NCBI GenBank assembly: GCA_023229435.1
Contig: JALNZF010000010.1
Location: 33,850-97,849, forward strand
Length of the DNA: 64,000 nucleotides
Direction: 5' to 3'
From: Nitrospirota bacterium
Lineage (GTDB): Bacteria > Nitrospirota > UBA9217
Position numbers and translations under genes: made by a program
Part shown: positions 52,634 to 62,808 of the stretch, one piece after another
Layout of the letters: each line of letters starts with the position of its first letter
Position numbering within the stretch: position 1 is the first letter of the stretch
Notes under the pieces: model-generated
Told to the model about the DNA's origin: nothing
Seen by the model: the letters and a program-made list of their open reading frames with translations, nothing else
Databases searched by the model: none

Positions 52634-52665
52634 TGTATTTTGGGATTTGTTACCTGGTATTTGCC

Positions 52666-53907
52666 TCAAATCACGCCCAGTTTCTTCCCGGCCTTCTCAA
52701 TTATATCCAGTGCCCGATCGAGCATTTCATCGGTATGGGTCGCCATATAGCTGGTACGGATCATGCACCGCCCCTGCTGCACGGCCGGCGGCACCACCGG
52801 ATTCACGAACACGCCCTGTTCCTGCAACGTCTTCCACATCATGAACGCCGTTTCCATCTCGCCCATGACGAGCGGAATGATAGGCGTCTCCGAAACACCG
52901 GTGTCAAAACCCATATGTTTGAAGGCCTTCAAAATCTTGTTCGTGTTGTGCCAGAGACGCTCCCTGCGCTCCGGCTCCCGGTCGATGATGTCGAGCGCCG
53001 CGATCACCGAGGCTACGGAAGCGGGCGGCGGGCTTGCCGAGAAGATCAGCGGCCGTGAATGATGCTTCATGAAATGAATGATGTCCTCGTCGGCCACCAC
53101 AAACCCCCCGATCGAGGCAAGCGATTTGCTGTACGTGCCCATGATGATGTCCACGTCCTTTTCCATGCCGAAATGTTCGGCGGTGCCCCGGCCGGTCTTC
53201 CCCAGCACTCCGATGCCGTGGGCATCGTCCACCATGAGCCGGGCGCCGTATTTCCTGCAGAGCGGCACGATGTCCGGAAGCGGCGCGATATCCCCTTCCA
53301 TGCTGTACACGCCGTCAACAACCACGAGCTTGCCCCTGGCTCCGCACTCCTTCAATACGAACTCAAGGCTGCTCATGTCATTATGCCTGAATTTCTTGAC
53401 CTCCCCGAACGACAGCCTGCAGGCGTCGATGATGCTGGCATGATCAAGTTTGTCGATCACCACGACATCGTCCTTGCCCGCAAGAGAAGAAATGATGCCG
53501 AGGTTCGTCTGATATCCGGTGGAAAACATGAGGGCGGCGTCCTTGCGAAAGAACGTTGCAAGCTTTTCCTCGAGTTCCACGTGGATATCAAGCGTGCCGT
53601 TCAAAAAGCGCGAGCCGGCGCATCCGCTTCCATACTTTTTGACTGCCTCAATGGCCGCCGTCTTCACCTCCGGATGGCTCGTAAGGCCCAGATAGTTGTT
53701 TGACCCGAGCATGATCATCTTCTTTCCTCCGACGATCACTTCGGGGTCCTGCTGCGATTCCACCACATGGAAATAGGGATAATATCCGGCAGCCATTACC
53801 TCTTTTGCCGTTGTAAACCTTCGGCACTTTTCAAAGATATCTCCGTGAGTGTCGATCTCCGTCCGGAGAATGCTCTGTGTCTTCTTATTGGAGCCAGTTA
53901 TGGTCAC
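52666..53907 (-). CDS. Alpha-oxoamine synthase, serine palmitoyltransferase-like
   Basis: The 413-residue PLP enzyme of fold type I condenses an amino acid with an acyl thioester. The motifs are LGSNNYLGLTSHPEV, YGSGCAGSRFLNGTLDIHVE, DKLDHASIIDACRLSFGE, VVDGVYSMEGDIAPLPDIV, VDDAHGIGVLGKTGRGTAEH and the PLP lysine in GTYSKSLASIGGFV. The N-terminal YYPYFHVVESQQDPEV is typical of bacterial SPT rather than BioF or Kbl, and the SRFLNGTLDIH and FRHNDMSSLE stretches agree with that. No biotin genes are near. The gene overlaps the upstream reductase-like gene by 23 bp, which supports a ceramide pathway. Confidence 0.82.
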   Translation of the reverse strand: MTITGSNKKTQSILRTEIDTHGDIFEKCRRFTTAKEVMAAGYYPYFHVVESQQDPEVIVGGKKMIMLGSNNYLGLTSHPEVKTAAIEAVKKYGSGCAGSRFLNGTLDIHVELEEKLATFFRKDAALMFSTGYQTNLGIISSLAGKDDVVVIDKLDHASIIDACRLSFGEVKKFRHNDMSSLEFVLKECGARGKLVVVDGVYSMEGDIAPLPDIVPLCRKYGARLMVDDAHGIGVLGKTGRGTAEHFGMEKDVDIIMGTYSKSLASIGGFVVADEDIIHFMKHHSRPLIFSASPPPASVASVIAALDIIDREPERRERLWHNTNKILKAFKHMGFDTGVSETPIIPLVMGEMETAFMMWKTLQEQGVFVNPVVPPAVQQGRCMIRTSYMATHTDEMLDRALDIIEKAGKKLGVI

Positions 53908-54907
53908 GATACCACCTCCAGGTGATTTCTAATCCTTGTTGCAAAGGATACGCTGCTTTGAATCCAAGTTCGTGCTCGATCGCGGCGAGATCGCAGGTCC
54001 AGTACTGTTGCGAAGCCTCCCGTACCTTCTGTCTGTTCGTGAGGGCGGGCCTGGATGTGAAAAGGCTCCCCAGCTCCGAAGCCAGACCGATCAGGTATGC
54101 CGCGGCATAGGGAATCTTGATGGTGAGCGCCTTCACCGCCCCGGTGAACAACAATGCCCGCCTTACTTCGGACCAGGAATAGGGCCTGTCCTCGGCCACA
54201 AAATATATGCCTCCGCTTTTTGTCTGCTTCTCCATGGCAAGAGATATCGCTTTCACCAGGTCCCCGACATAGCAAAAATTGAGAAGCCGTTCCCTGCCCA
54301 TGATCTCCAGCGTCACACCCCGACCGGCCCAACGGAAGAGTTCGAACATATCCTTGTCCCGGGGGCCATAGACCACCGAGGGACGGAGAATGACCACGGG
54401 AAAGGCGTCCCGGTACCCAAGCGCCTCTTGCTCGGCCAGGAGCTTGCTCCTGCCGTAATCCGAGACCGGGTGCGGGAGGTCGCCGGCCTTGACCGGCTTT
54501 CCATCCCTGGCCGGTCCCGCTGCCGCGAGGCTCGAGAGCAGGATGAACTTCTCGATGGCCGGATTATATCGAGAGCACGCTTCCAGCATATTACGCGTGC
54601 CGACGTGGTTCACCTCGTAGTATTCCCGTGCCCGCCGTGCCTTGGTAAGTCCGGCCGCGTGAACAACGATGGAAACATTCCGCACCGCGTTCACGAGCGT
54701 CTCCGGCCGGGAGCAGTCGCCCACGGCAACGTCAATATCCAGTCCGGCAAGCCATCGAAGAGATGAAGGGTCCCTGACCAAACAGGTGACGGAATAACCG
54801 TTCTTGATAAGGAACTCCGTCAGATGGCTTCCGATGAACCCCGTGCCTCCCGTAATGAGGACCTTTTTGGCTTCTGATCGTCCCATGGCCCCCGCATGAC
54901 CTGTCAT
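53885..54907 (-). CDS. Extended short-chain dehydrogenase (NAD-epimerase/3beta-HSD type), candidate ceramide reductase
   Basis: The 340-residue protein has the nucleotide-binding motif VLITGGTGFIGSHLTEFLI, the catalytic Ser region ILLSSLAAAGPA and the YGRSKLLAEQ (YxxxK) motif. A C-terminal part follows (VKALTIKIPYAAAYLIGLAS) with a hydrophobic patch that may touch the membrane. In bacterial sphingolipid loci an enzyme of this class (CerR) reduces the 3-keto group. The direct overlap with the SPT-like gene supports this assignment. An alternative start is ATG at 54886. Confidence 0.78.
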   Translation of the reverse strand: MTGHAGAMGRSEAKKVLITGGTGFIGSHLTEFLIKNGYSVTCLVRDPSSLRWLAGLDIDVAVGDCSRPETLVNAVRNVSIVVHAAGLTKARRAREYYEVNHVGTRNMLEACSRYNPAIEKFILLSSLAAAGPARDGKPVKAGDLPHPVSDYGRSKLLAEQEALGYRDAFPVVILRPSVVYGPRDKDMFELFRWAGRGVTLEIMGRERLLNFCYVGDLVKAISLAMEKQTKSGGIYFVAEDRPYSWSEVRRALLFTGAVKALTIKIPYAAAYLIGLASELGSLFTSRPALTNRQKVREASQQYWTCDLAAIEHELGFKAAYPLQQGLEITWRWYRDHNWLQ

Positions 54908-54980
54908 AACCGGTGAGGCCGAACGACAGCCGTATTGTAAATGGTTACGGTGTTTTCCGCCCCCCGTAAAAAATGACCGT

Positions 54981-55955
54981 TCATCGATTATTCCTGACAG
55001 CCTCGGGCAGGCTGCACGACGGGTTCATATCGCACTTCTCGCACTCCAGCTGGATGGTACTGTGGATCACCTTGAATTTCTCGGAGAGAAGCGTTCTGAT
55101 CTGGTCGTTCAGTTCCCTGCTGTTGCTGAGAAGCCGGTCGTCGATGAGCACATGGGCGCTCAGGGCATAGACGCCTGAGGTAATGGACCAGAGATGAATA
55201 TGGTAGGCCTCACGTACGCCCTTGATCTTTGCGATCTCCGCTGCAATGGTGTCGATATCGATATGCGCCGGCGCCGACTCAAGGAGGATATTCACCGACT
55301 CCATCACAAGGGACCAGGCCCCATAGATGATCACCAGCGAGATCATGATGCTCAGGATCGGGTCGATCAAATACCATCCCGTATAGAGGATAATAACTCC
55401 GCCGATGACCACTCCGACGGACGAGAGCGCGTCTCCGACGATGTGAAGATAGGCGCCGCGGATGTTAAGACTGGTGTGGCTGTGTTTGAACAGGAACAGT
55501 GCGCCGATGATATTGGCGACCAGGCCGATGACCGCGATAACCAGCATCAGCATCCCCTGTACCGGCTGGGGATTGATCATCCGCAGATAGGCGTGGTACA
55601 TGATATAGAGCGATATCAGGACAAGTACGATGCCGTTCACGAACGCCGCCAGGATCTCAAGGCGGTAGAACCCGAAGGTCTTTCGTCCGTTGGCGGGCAT
55701 GGAGGCGAAGGTCATTGCGAAGAACGATAACAGCAGGGCGATATTGTCGGTCAGCATATGGCCCGCGTCCGACAACAGGGCAAGACTGTTCGAAAGCAGC
55801 CCGCCGATCACCTCGGCGACCATCATCAGGACCGTTATGGAAAGCGCGATCAGGAGATCTTTTTTCCCGCCAGCAGGAACCTGACGCAGACCCTGACCGT
55901 TGTCGTGTTCGTGAACATGTTCATGAGTATCGGTATGAGGATGTGCAATTGACAT
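54981..55955 (-). CDS. Cation diffusion facilitator, CzcD/ZitB-like zinc exporter
   Basis: The 324-residue protein opens with a His-rich stretch (IAHPHTDTHEHVHEHDNG). It has six transmembrane helices with the metal site LLSDAGHMLTDNIAL in helix 2 and LHIVGDALSSVGVV in helix 5 (HxxxD pairs, the Zn-type site). A C-terminal cytoplasmic dimerisation domain follows (AYHIHLWSITSGVYALSAHV, IQLECEKCDMNPSC). It would export Zn2+ or similar ions in exchange for protons. The gene is probably monocistronic. Confidence 0.93.
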   Translation of the reverse strand: MSIAHPHTDTHEHVHEHDNGQGLRQVPAGGKKDLLIALSITVLMMVAEVIGGLLSNSLALLSDAGHMLTDNIALLLSFFAMTFASMPANGRKTFGFYRLEILAAFVNGIVLVLISLYIMYHAYLRMINPQPVQGMLMLVIAVIGLVANIIGALFLFKHSHTSLNIRGAYLHIVGDALSSVGVVIGGVIILYTGWYLIDPILSIMISLVIIYGAWSLVMESVNILLESAPAHIDIDTIAAEIAKIKGVREAYHIHLWSITSGVYALSAHVLIDDRLLSNSRELNDQIRTLLSEKFKVIHSTIQLECEKCDMNPSCSLPEAVRNNR

Positions 55956-56046
55956 GCTGCCTGTGCTCCCGGTTATATTAGGCGCTTACGCCTATAACAT
56001 CGACAAAAAGTTGTCGATGTTTGGGTTTTTTATGTTTTCATTGAGT

Positions 56047-56109
56047 TGTAGGGCAACCCTTCAGGGTTGCGGCTTTTCGGTATCAGCAAGGCTGAAGCCT
56101 TGCCCTACA
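56047..56109. repeat. TGTAGGGCAA palindromic repeat, second copy
   Basis: TGTAGGGCAACCCTTCAGGG ... AGGCTGAAGCCTTGCCCTACA. The halves match the copy at 13158-13210. Confidence 0.8.
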
Positions 56110-56195
56110 AAAACGTTAAATTCGAACTGCCCCGAAGGGGCCATGTCTGCCGGGCGAAGTCCCGGCCGACACGTAGAAACTAAGGAATAAAATTT

Positions 56196-56345
56196 TACTC
56201 AGAATGGCAAGAATATTTTGCCACATAAGGCACAGAGGGCACAAGGAAAGGATTGAAAGTATTTTAAACTATTCTAGTTTCCTTGTTTACCTTTGTGCTC
56301 TTTGTGACTTCTGTGGCTAAAAGCTTTTCGGCTTGTCCGGGTTAG
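56196..56345. repeat. GCCACATAAGGCACAGA palindromic repeat
   Basis: AATATTTTGCCACATAAGGC ... GTGACTTCTGTGGC arms enclose about 60 bases. The inverse partial copy is at 22655-22715. The rest of the gap 55956-56394 shows no gene. Confidence 0.75.
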
Positions 56346-56394
56346 ACCATGATGAATCAGTTACTGCGACGTTCATTCCATTTTTTGAAGTTCA

Positions 56395-57219
56395 TCAACC
56401 TTTTGTCCAGAACCGCAGCTCTGGAATTTTTTCGATCACCCCGATCTCCGCGGCATAACCGTAAAAAGCACGGAGTCCCTTTTGCTCTTCTCTCCCCAGG
56501 CCGTAGCTGAATGAATTCCAATAGGATAAAAGCAATTCCGCCGGAACATTGAACCGTTCCGCCTCCGACCGCGCCAGATCCCTCAGATGAGAGATGCCGT
56601 ATGCTTTCGATGCAACAAGTATATCATACAGCATGTCGAGGTCCCGTTCAACGTTCTTTTTGTAATTTACGTGCCAGAGCGCGAATACGAACGGAAGGCC
56701 GGTAAATTCATGCCAGAGCTCTCCCAGGTCGTAGCGATGGGGGAATTCGGGCTGCGGCATCTTGGTGAGCGCCAGGTCCCCGATCGTGAGCATTGCATCC
56801 GCCTGTTCCGATGGGTCGTCAACACCCTGTTCATACTGGGTGTACCCTGGATTCATATCATACCGGACTTCCAGCAGAATGCGAAGCAGCACCACCGAGG
56901 TGGCGGAGGCCGTGGTCATGGCAACGACTTTATTATTCAGTTCATCGATCGGCACCTTGCTTTCAAGCAGAATGCTCATGACCTTGTTCTTCGAGGTGAT
57001 CGAAAGGGTCGGTAAAAGAAGGTAGCGCCCGGGGTTCATGGCGTACTCAATGGACGAGGACGGCGATACATCGACCTTTCCGTCATAGAGCAGGCGGTTC
57101 AACTCCGTGGGAGTGCCCTCCACCAGTTTGAAGGGGAACCGAACCTGTCCCGTGATGATCGCGGCATGGGGCGGGAAACAATTTGAGTAAACGATATGGC
57201 CGAGTTTGAGCATATTCAT
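56395..57219 (-). CDS. mqnA: Chorismate dehydratase MqnA (futalosine menaquinone pathway)
   Basis: MqnA converts chorismate to 3-enolpyruvylbenzoate, the first step of the futalosine route. The 274-residue protein has the family start LKLGHIVYSNCFPPHAAI, then GTPTELNRLLYDGKVDVSPS SSIEYA and LTIGDLALTKM. LWHEFTGLPFVFALWHV is the conserved later motif. It indicates that the quinone used by the Rieske/cytochrome b complex here is menaquinone. The other mqn genes are not in the window. ATG at 57213 is an alternative start. Confidence 0.92.
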   Translation of the reverse strand: MNMLKLGHIVYSNCFPPHAAIITGQVRFPFKLVEGTPTELNRLLYDGKVDVSPSSSIEYAMNPGRYLLLPTLSITSKNKVMSILLESKVPIDELNNKVVAMTTASATSVVLLRILLEVRYDMNPGYTQYEQGVDDPSEQADAMLTIGDLALTKMPQPEFPHRYDLGELWHEFTGLPFVFALWHVNYKKNVERDLDMLYDILVASKAYGISHLRDLARSEAERFNVPAELLLSYWNSFSYGLGREEQKGLRAFYGYAAEIGVIEKIPELRFWTKG

Positions 57220-57333
57220 GAGGACTTCGTCAAGCGGTCACGGTTACGACGCCCGTTTCGGTAAGAGCCTTACGGCTGCGTATGAAGAAGACGAATGACG
57301 TAACCGAACGACGATACGGGCTTCGTTACCAAC

Positions 57334-60300
57334 TTACGATGTACCTTTTTTCCTTTCTTTTTTGAAAAAGTTTTCCAGGTCATCGATCATCGTGTACACC
57401 ACCGGAACCACCACGAGGGTGAGCAGCGTGGACGTGATGAGGCCGCCGATCACGGCAATGGCCATGGGCGCCCGCTGCTCGGAACCCTCGCCGATCTTGA
57501 GCGCCGTCGGCAGCATGCCGAACACCATGGCTGCCGTGGTCATGACGATCGGCCGGAGCCGGACAGGACCCGCTTTCAACAGCGCCTCTTCACGCGACAT
57601 ACCGCGCTTTCTCAGCGTGATCGTGTAGTCGACCAGCAGAATCGCGTTTTTCGTCACGAGCCCCATCAACATAATGATGCCGATGAGGCTGAAGATGCTG
57701 ATACGTTCTCCCGTAATGAACAGCAGGCCCAGGGCGCCGATCAGGCTCACCGGGAGGGAGAACATGATGGTAAAGGGATGCACGAAGCTCTCGAACTGGG
57801 CCGCCAGGATCATATAGACCATGATAATGGCAATGACCAGTGCGAAGGCGATGTTCTTGAACGCGTCAAGCATGACGTCCGCCATACCCACGAGCTTGAA
57901 GGACATGTCCGGCGGCAGGTTCTTCTTGATGATCTGCTCGAGGTCATTGACCGCTGTTGCCATGGGTTTCGTCTTGTCGATGTTCGAGAATACCGCCGCG
58001 CCGCGCTGACGGTTCAAATGCATGATCATCGTGGGCCCGGTGCCGGTGGACTGCTCGGTAACATCCCGCAGTCTCACGAGCTCTCCGGTGGACGAGCGGA
58101 CCTGCAGAACGCCGATGTCGTCAGGCTGATCCCGCTCGATCTTGATCAGACGCGCCGTGATGTCGTAGCGCTCCCCTTCCTTCTCGTCCTTGTACTTGCC
58201 GACGATCTCGCCGCCGATCAACGTATTGACCGTGCCGCCGATGGCCGCCGCGCTGACGCCGTAGTTGGCCGCACGATCACGATCGATACGGAGTTTTACC
58301 TCCGGCTTGCCGATCTCGATGGACGTATCGGCGTCTACGATCCCGGGAACCTTCGCAAACTGGTCCTTGATGGCCATCGTCCTTTTGTTCAGTTCATCCA
58401 GATCCCGTCCCTGGATCATCACCTGGATGGGGACCGCCCGCATACCACCGCCTACCATCGCGATCTCTTCTATGGAAGATTTGATCGCAATATCCGTGGA
58501 CAGCTCGTCGCGCATCTGCTTCATAGAGTCGAGCTGATTGAGTTGCCGGTCCTTCCGCGCCTTCATGTTGACATAGATCTTGCTTTTGTTGCTTTCCGGG
58601 GCAAAATCCGAACCAGTAACGTAGAAGGTGCCGGCGATCTCCTTGCGTTTTCTGAGCTGCTCGTCAACCTGCCGCATGGCGGCGTCGGCCCGCGGCAATG
58701 AATAATCGATGGGAGTTTCCAAGCGGACCAGGTAGCGTCCCTGGTCCGCAGCCGGCATGAATTCCTTCTCGACGATGACAAAAAGGGCAAGTCCGGCGAT
58801 GACGCTTGCCAGGGCGAACAGGATGGTCTTCCAGCGGTTCCGGAGCGCCCCGGCCAGAAGGGGCCGGTATACGCTGAAGATCGCTTCGAAACCGCGTTCC
58901 AGGAACATATAGAACTTTCCGTGCTTTTTCCGGTAGTACAGGAACCGCGACGTCAACATGGGCGTCAGGGTCAGTGACACAAACAGCGAGATCAGGACAG
59001 CCACGGTCACGGTGATCCCAAATTCGTAGAAGAACTTGCCTATGATACCTTTCATGAACGCAACGGGCACGAAAACGGCAACGATCGACAGGGTGGTGGC
59101 CATGACCGCGAGCCCGATCTCGGACGCGCCTTCCTCTGCGGCCTGCATCGGCGGTTCCCCCTCCTCCATGCGGCGATAGATGTTCTCGAGCACCACGATG
59201 GAGTCATCGATCAGGATGCCGATCGAGATCGACAGGCCGAGCATGGTCATCATGTTCAGGGTGAATCCCAAGGCGTTGATGAATGCAAAGGTCGCGATAA
59301 CGGAGGTCGGCAGCGCCACGGCGCTGATAAGCGTGCTCCGGACGCTCCGAAGAAAGACGAAGATGATGAGAACGGCGAGGCCGGCTCCGAGCCAGAGCGA
59401 AACCTGGACGTCCTCGATGGACCGGCGAATATAGATGGACTGGTCGAAGGTAATGTCAAGCTTGATCCCTTGGGGAGGCTTGACGGCGGCGACCGCGGCC
59501 TTGATGCGCTCGGCAACGGCCACGGTGTTCTCTCCGGACTGACGTTTTACCGACAGTCCCACCGCGGTCTTTCCGTTGAATCGGGTGATGGAGCGCTCGT
59601 CCTCGAGACCGTCCTCGGCATAGCCGATATCGCGGAGCTTGATGAGCTGTCCATGGCGATAGGACACCACCAGATCATTGAACGCTTCCGGCGTTTCGTA
59701 TTCGCCCTTGGTCTTTACAATATATTCCATCCGCTGGTTCTCGATCTTGCCGCCGGGAACCTCTTTGTGCTCTGCGCCGAGCGCCTGCTTTACATCGCTT
59801 GCCGTAAGCGCCAGCGCCTCCATTTTCTTTCGGTCAAGCCAGATCCGGACCTGCCGTGTGCGGCCGCCGTTTATGGTCACCGAACCCACGCCGGGGATCT
59901 TCTCGATGTCACGCTTCAGGACCTTGTCCGCATAGTGGGTGAGGTCCTTGACGTTCCGGTCTCCCCATACCGCGATCAGGATGATCGGCTGGTCCTCGGG
60001 GCTGATCTTCTCGATCACCGGCGGTTCCGTATCCCGGGGCAGTCGGTTCCGCACAGCCGCAACCTTATCGCGAACGTCCTGGGCCGCCTGTTCCACATTA
60101 CGTTCGAGAAAGAACTCTACCGTGACAATGGAGTTTTCTTCCATGCTCCGTGAAGTGATGGTCTTAACACCGTTAATAGTATTCACGGCCTCTTCAATGA
60201 CATCCGTGACATCAACCTCCATGACCTCCGGGGAGGCGCCCACGAGCTTGGTCGAAATGTTTACGATCGGGAAGTCGATTTTGGGGAAAAGGTCCAGCGC

Positions 60301-60396
60301 CAGCCGCGGGAGCGCCACAAGGCCGAATACGATGAGCGCCAGCCCGATCATGGTCATGAATACCGGTCGTTTGATTGCTATTTCAGGAAGTCGCAT
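57334..60396 (-). CDS. RND multidrug efflux pump, HAE1 (AcrB/MexF) family
   Basis: The 1020-residue inner-membrane transporter has the RND pattern. The N-terminal helix region reads [20 protein letters not shown]. The porter domain has [20 protein letters not shown]. Helix 4 has [20 protein letters not shown] with the proton-relay Asp pair, and the second half has [20 protein letters not shown] and [14 protein letters not shown]. It would export hydrophobic compounds through the TolC protein encoded just upstream. No periplasmic adaptor gene lies in the cluster. It ends in KKERKKGTS. Confidence 0.93.
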   Translation of the reverse strand: MRLPEIAIKRPVFMTMIGLALIVFGLVALPRLALDLFPKIDFPIVNISTKLVGASPEVMEVDVTDVIEEAVNTINGVKTITSRSMEENSIVTVEFFLERNVEQAAQDVRDKVAAVRNRLPRDTEPPVIEKISPEDQPIILIAVWGDRNVKDLTHYADKVLKRDIEKIPGVGSVTINGGRTRQVRIWLDRKKMEALALTASDVKQALGAEHKEVPGGKIENQRMEYIVKTKGEYETPEAFNDLVVSYRHGQLIKLRDIGYAEDGLEDERSITRFNGKTAVGLSVKRQSGENTVAVAERIKAAVAAVKPPQGIKLDITFDQSIYIRRSIEDVQVSLWLGAGLAVLIIFVFLRSVRSTLISAVALPTSVIATFAFINALGFTLNMMTMLGLSISIGILIDDSIVVLENIYRRMEEGEPPMQAAEEGASEIGLAVMATTLSIVAVFVPVAFMKGIIGKFFYEFGITVTVAVLISLFVSLTLTPMLTSRFLYYRKKHGKFYMFLERGFEAIFSVYRPLLAGALRNRWKTILFALASVIAGLALFVIVEKEFMPAADQGRYLVRLETPIDYSLPRADAAMRQVDEQLRKRKEIAGTFYVTGSDFAPESNKSKIYVNMKARKDRQLNQLDSMKQMRDELSTDIAIKSSIEEIAMVGGGMRAVPIQVMIQGRDLDELNKRTMAIKDQFAKVPGIVDADTSIEIGKPEVKLRIDRDRAANYGVSAAAIGGTVNTLIGGEIVGKYKDEKEGERYDITARLIKIERDQPDDIGVLQVRSSTGELVRLRDVTEQSTGTGPTMIMHLNRQRGAAVFSNIDKTKPMATAVNDLEQIIKKNLPPDMSFKLVGMADVMLDAFKNIAFALVIAIIMVYMILAAQFESFVHPFTIMFSLPVSLIGALGLLFITGERISIFSLIGIIMLMGLVTKNAILLVDYTITLRKRGMSREEALLKAGPVRLRPIVMTTAAMVFGMLPTALKIGEGSEQRAPMAIAVIGGLITSTLLTLVVVPVVYTMIDDLENFFKKERKKGTS

Positions 60397-60515
60397 GATA
60401 ACCTCGTTATAATAAATGGATAAGGACTAAAATGTGAGCAGTTAGGGGAAGAACCACGTGCATAGCACTTTATTACTTCTTATTTCTCACTCCGAACTCC
60501 GCACTCCATCACTCC

Positions 60516-61820
60516 TCACTGTTTCTCTTTTCCCATCATACCGATGCTTTTCTTCAGGCGCAGGATCGCTACCTGCCGGTCATAGGTGGCATTGACCAGT
60601 TCGCGCTCAGCAAAGGTGAGTGCCTGTTCAGCGTCGATGATCGAGAGACTCGGCGCCAGCCCTTCGGCAAAGAGACCCTCGACAACATCGAAGTTGTCGC
60701 GCGCATACTCCACCTGGAGTTTCGCGTTATCGATCACTGAGCCGATGGTCTGAAGGTTCACAAACGCCTCGTGCACTTCGGATGCAATGGATGTACGCAG
60801 GAAATCAGCGGACAGATCAGCCTGCCGCTGCTTTGATTTTGCATCCGCGACCTCGGCCTTCATCAGACCGCCCTCGAACAGGGGGATCGTCAGACGGAGC
60901 CCGCCGTAATACGATGTCGCATCCATTGCCGTTACCGGCTGCGACTCCAGATAGGTCAGACCCGCCTCCGCGTATACCTGCGGGTAGTGTCCACCACGCA
61001 CGATCGTCACGTTTTCAGCGGCAATGCTCCGGTTCAGCTTTGCGCCGGCATAGTCGTCTCGATTCCGGAGCGCTGATTCCTGAAGACGGGCCAGATCCTC
61101 CTCGGGCGGGTACAGCGTTTGCGGTTCAAGGAATACGGCATCCACGGGTAATTTGGTCAGAAGATTGAGCTTGTCTCGAGCGATCATGAGGCCATCCCGT
61201 GACCGTACCAGGCTGATTCGTGCCTGGCTCACCAGCGACTTGGCACGGAGCAGCGCGGACGCGTTCGCCTTGGTCTTGCGGGTCGCGGCCTCGCGTTCCG
61301 TCACCTGCTGGTGACGCTCCATACGCTCCAATGAGCGTTGACTGATATCTATCGCCTTCTGGGCCTTCAGCACGCCATAGTACGCCTCTGAAACCTTGAT
61401 CAGGATGTCCTGTTTAGCGACAGAGAGGCCGCTCCGGCTGGCTTCCCGCATTTGTTCCGCGGTGCGCAGCGCGGCCAGCGTCCTGCCGCCCGTGTAGAGC
61501 GGCTGGGTCATGATGAGGCCGGCCCGGAACTGTTCGTCCGGCTGAAAAATAACCGGACCGCCGCCCGGCGGCAGCGTCTCATTATACTTCGTATACGCGG
61601 CCTGACCGTAAAGACGCGGGTAGCGATACGTTCCTGCCTGGTCGACCCGGCTGTCCGACTGCACCACGTCCTCTTCGACGATCTTCATGGATTCATTTGT
61701 GCCGAGGGCGGCCTCGTAAGCGTCCTCAAGGGTATAGGACCTTTCCCCGGCCAGTGCGACCGTTGCACTCAACAGAAGCGTCATCAGCAGGGCGATCCCC
61801 CGCACCATCAGTGTTTTCAT
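60516..61820 (-). CDS. TolC-family outer membrane channel (of the RND pump)
   Basis: A signal peptide (GIALLMTLLLSATVALA) precedes the two outer-membrane-efflux repeats: SRVDQAGTYRYPRLYGQAAY, IMTQPLYTGGRTLAALRTAE in the first half and GGHYPQVYAEAGLTYLESQP, IPLFEGGLMKAEVADAKSKQ in the second. ATG 61818-61820 (MKTLMVRGIALL) is chosen, because AGAGG lies seven bases upstream and the signal peptide begins there. The gene follows a TetR regulator and precedes the RND pump, giving one regulated unit. Confidence 0.92.
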   Translation of the reverse strand: MKTLMVRGIALLMTLLLSATVALAGERSYTLEDAYEAALGTNESMKIVEEDVVQSDSRVDQAGTYRYPRLYGQAAYTKYNETLPPGGGPVIFQPDEQFRAGLIMTQPLYTGGRTLAALRTAEQMREASRSGLSVAKQDILIKVSEAYYGVLKAQKAIDISQRSLERMERHQQVTEREAATRKTKANASALLRAKSLVSQARISLVRSRDGLMIARDKLNLLTKLPVDAVFLEPQTLYPPEEDLARLQESALRNRDDYAGAKLNRSIAAENVTIVRGGHYPQVYAEAGLTYLESQPVTAMDATSYYGGLRLTIPLFEGGLMKAEVADAKSKQRQADLSADFLRTSIASEVHEAFVNLQTIGSVIDNAKLQVEYARDNFDVVEGLFAEGLAPSLSIIDAEQALTFAERELVNATYDRQVAILRLKKSIGMMGKEKQ

Positions 61821-61833
61821 GTTCGGACCTCTG

Positions 61834-62523
61834 TCAATTATTTCTGTTTTTGACATTCTTCGGTGCGCTCAACCCGCTGAAGAATATCTCGTCGACAAAT
61901 GCGCCCAGTTTCTCGGACGACATGTCCATGTTCTTTTTCTGTATGTAAGGACTGATCGGGATGTAGATGAAACTGTGAATGATCATGCCGATCAAAGCGA
62001 CCACCGCCATGAGCGGGTTCATTTTTTTGAGTTCACCCGACTTCATGCCTGCTTTAAGGATTGTTACCAGCGCCGCGTGGTTTTTCGCGAAATAGTGCTT
62101 TGCGATCCACTTGATGTTCCCGCTCTTTGCGCCCGTCGTGGAGAATTCCATGGCGAGGATCTTCCGGAGATCTTCATTGTCGTGCTGAAAGCTGATGAAA
62201 CCTTTTATATATCGTTGTATCTTCTGGCGGGCCGGCGCATTTCCCTGAAAGATCTCATGCTTCCAGATGTCCTGCATGGCGTCAAAAGAATCGGACAGGA
62301 CCGCGCGGTACAGGTCGACCTTGTCCTGGAAATAGTAGTAGATCATGGCCTTATTGACCCGCGCAGACTCGGCAACTTCACGAAGCGAGGTCCCGGAAAA
62401 GCCCCGGAGCGCAAAGACCGTGCGTGCGGCGGCGAGAATATCGGCCCTCGTATCCTCGTCGATTCCCGGCGACTTAGGACGTCGGCCCACTGATCTTTTT
62501 ATGGTTGGTTGCGGTTTACGCAT
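61834..62523 (-). CDS. TetR-family transcriptional regulator
   Basis: The 229-residue protein begins with an HTH of the TetR type: ILAAARTVFALRGFSGTSLR, EVAESARVNKAMIYYYFQDK, VDLYRAVL (residues about 30-75). The C-terminal ligand-binding part is helical (YIKGFISFQHDNEDLRKILA, NPLMAVVALIGMIIHSFIYI). It stands first in the tolC-RND unit and probably represses it until a pump substrate binds, as is common for TetR-efflux pairs. Confidence 0.92.
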   Translation of the reverse strand: MRKPQPTIKRSVGRRPKSPGIDEDTRADILAAARTVFALRGFSGTSLREVAESARVNKAMIYYYFQDKVDLYRAVLSDSFDAMQDIWKHEIFQGNAPARQKIQRYIKGFISFQHDNEDLRKILAMEFSTTGAKSGNIKWIAKHYFAKNHAALVTILKAGMKSGELKKMNPLMAVVALIGMIIHSFIYIPISPYIQKKNMDMSSEKLGAFVDEIFFSGLSAPKNVKNRNN

Positions 62524-62594
62524 ATTTTAACTAAGCGGTTAATTAATTGGTTGTTCAGAATACACCGGAGCGGGATTCTTTGTCAAGTTTTTTT

Positions 62595-62755
62595 GTAACT
62601 ACTCAGATTGGCCGCAAAAGAACGCAAAGAACTCAAAGAAAAAACCTGAAACCATGTATTTCAGTTATAATTCTCTGCGATCCTGGAGCCTGCCCTCGAA
62701 ATGTCTTATCGGGGGTTCTTTCGCGGCTAACAGATTTTTTGACCTGAGTAGATAC
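62595..62755. repeat. Palindromic dispersed repeat, copy E
   Basis: GTAACTACTCAGATTGGCCG ... CCTGAGTAGATAC, with the 31-bp secondary palindrome at 62685-62715. It fills most of the gap between the TetR and TauE-like genes. Confidence 0.82.
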
Positions 62756-62808
62756 GTTTTTCTTGCGTTGTGTTCAGGATCTTCGACCGCCACGGGGCGG
62801 GAATATCC

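Noticed and set aside
52666..53907. Annotation as BioF (8-amino-7-oxononanoate synthase)
   Set aside because: The N-terminal YYPYF and central SRFLNGTLDIH stretches and the overlapping reductase gene fit serine palmitoyltransferase better; no biotin genes nearby.
57778..60153. Plus-strand ORFs of 307 and 227 codons opposite the RND pump
   Set aside because: Shadow frames of a full-length RND transporter.
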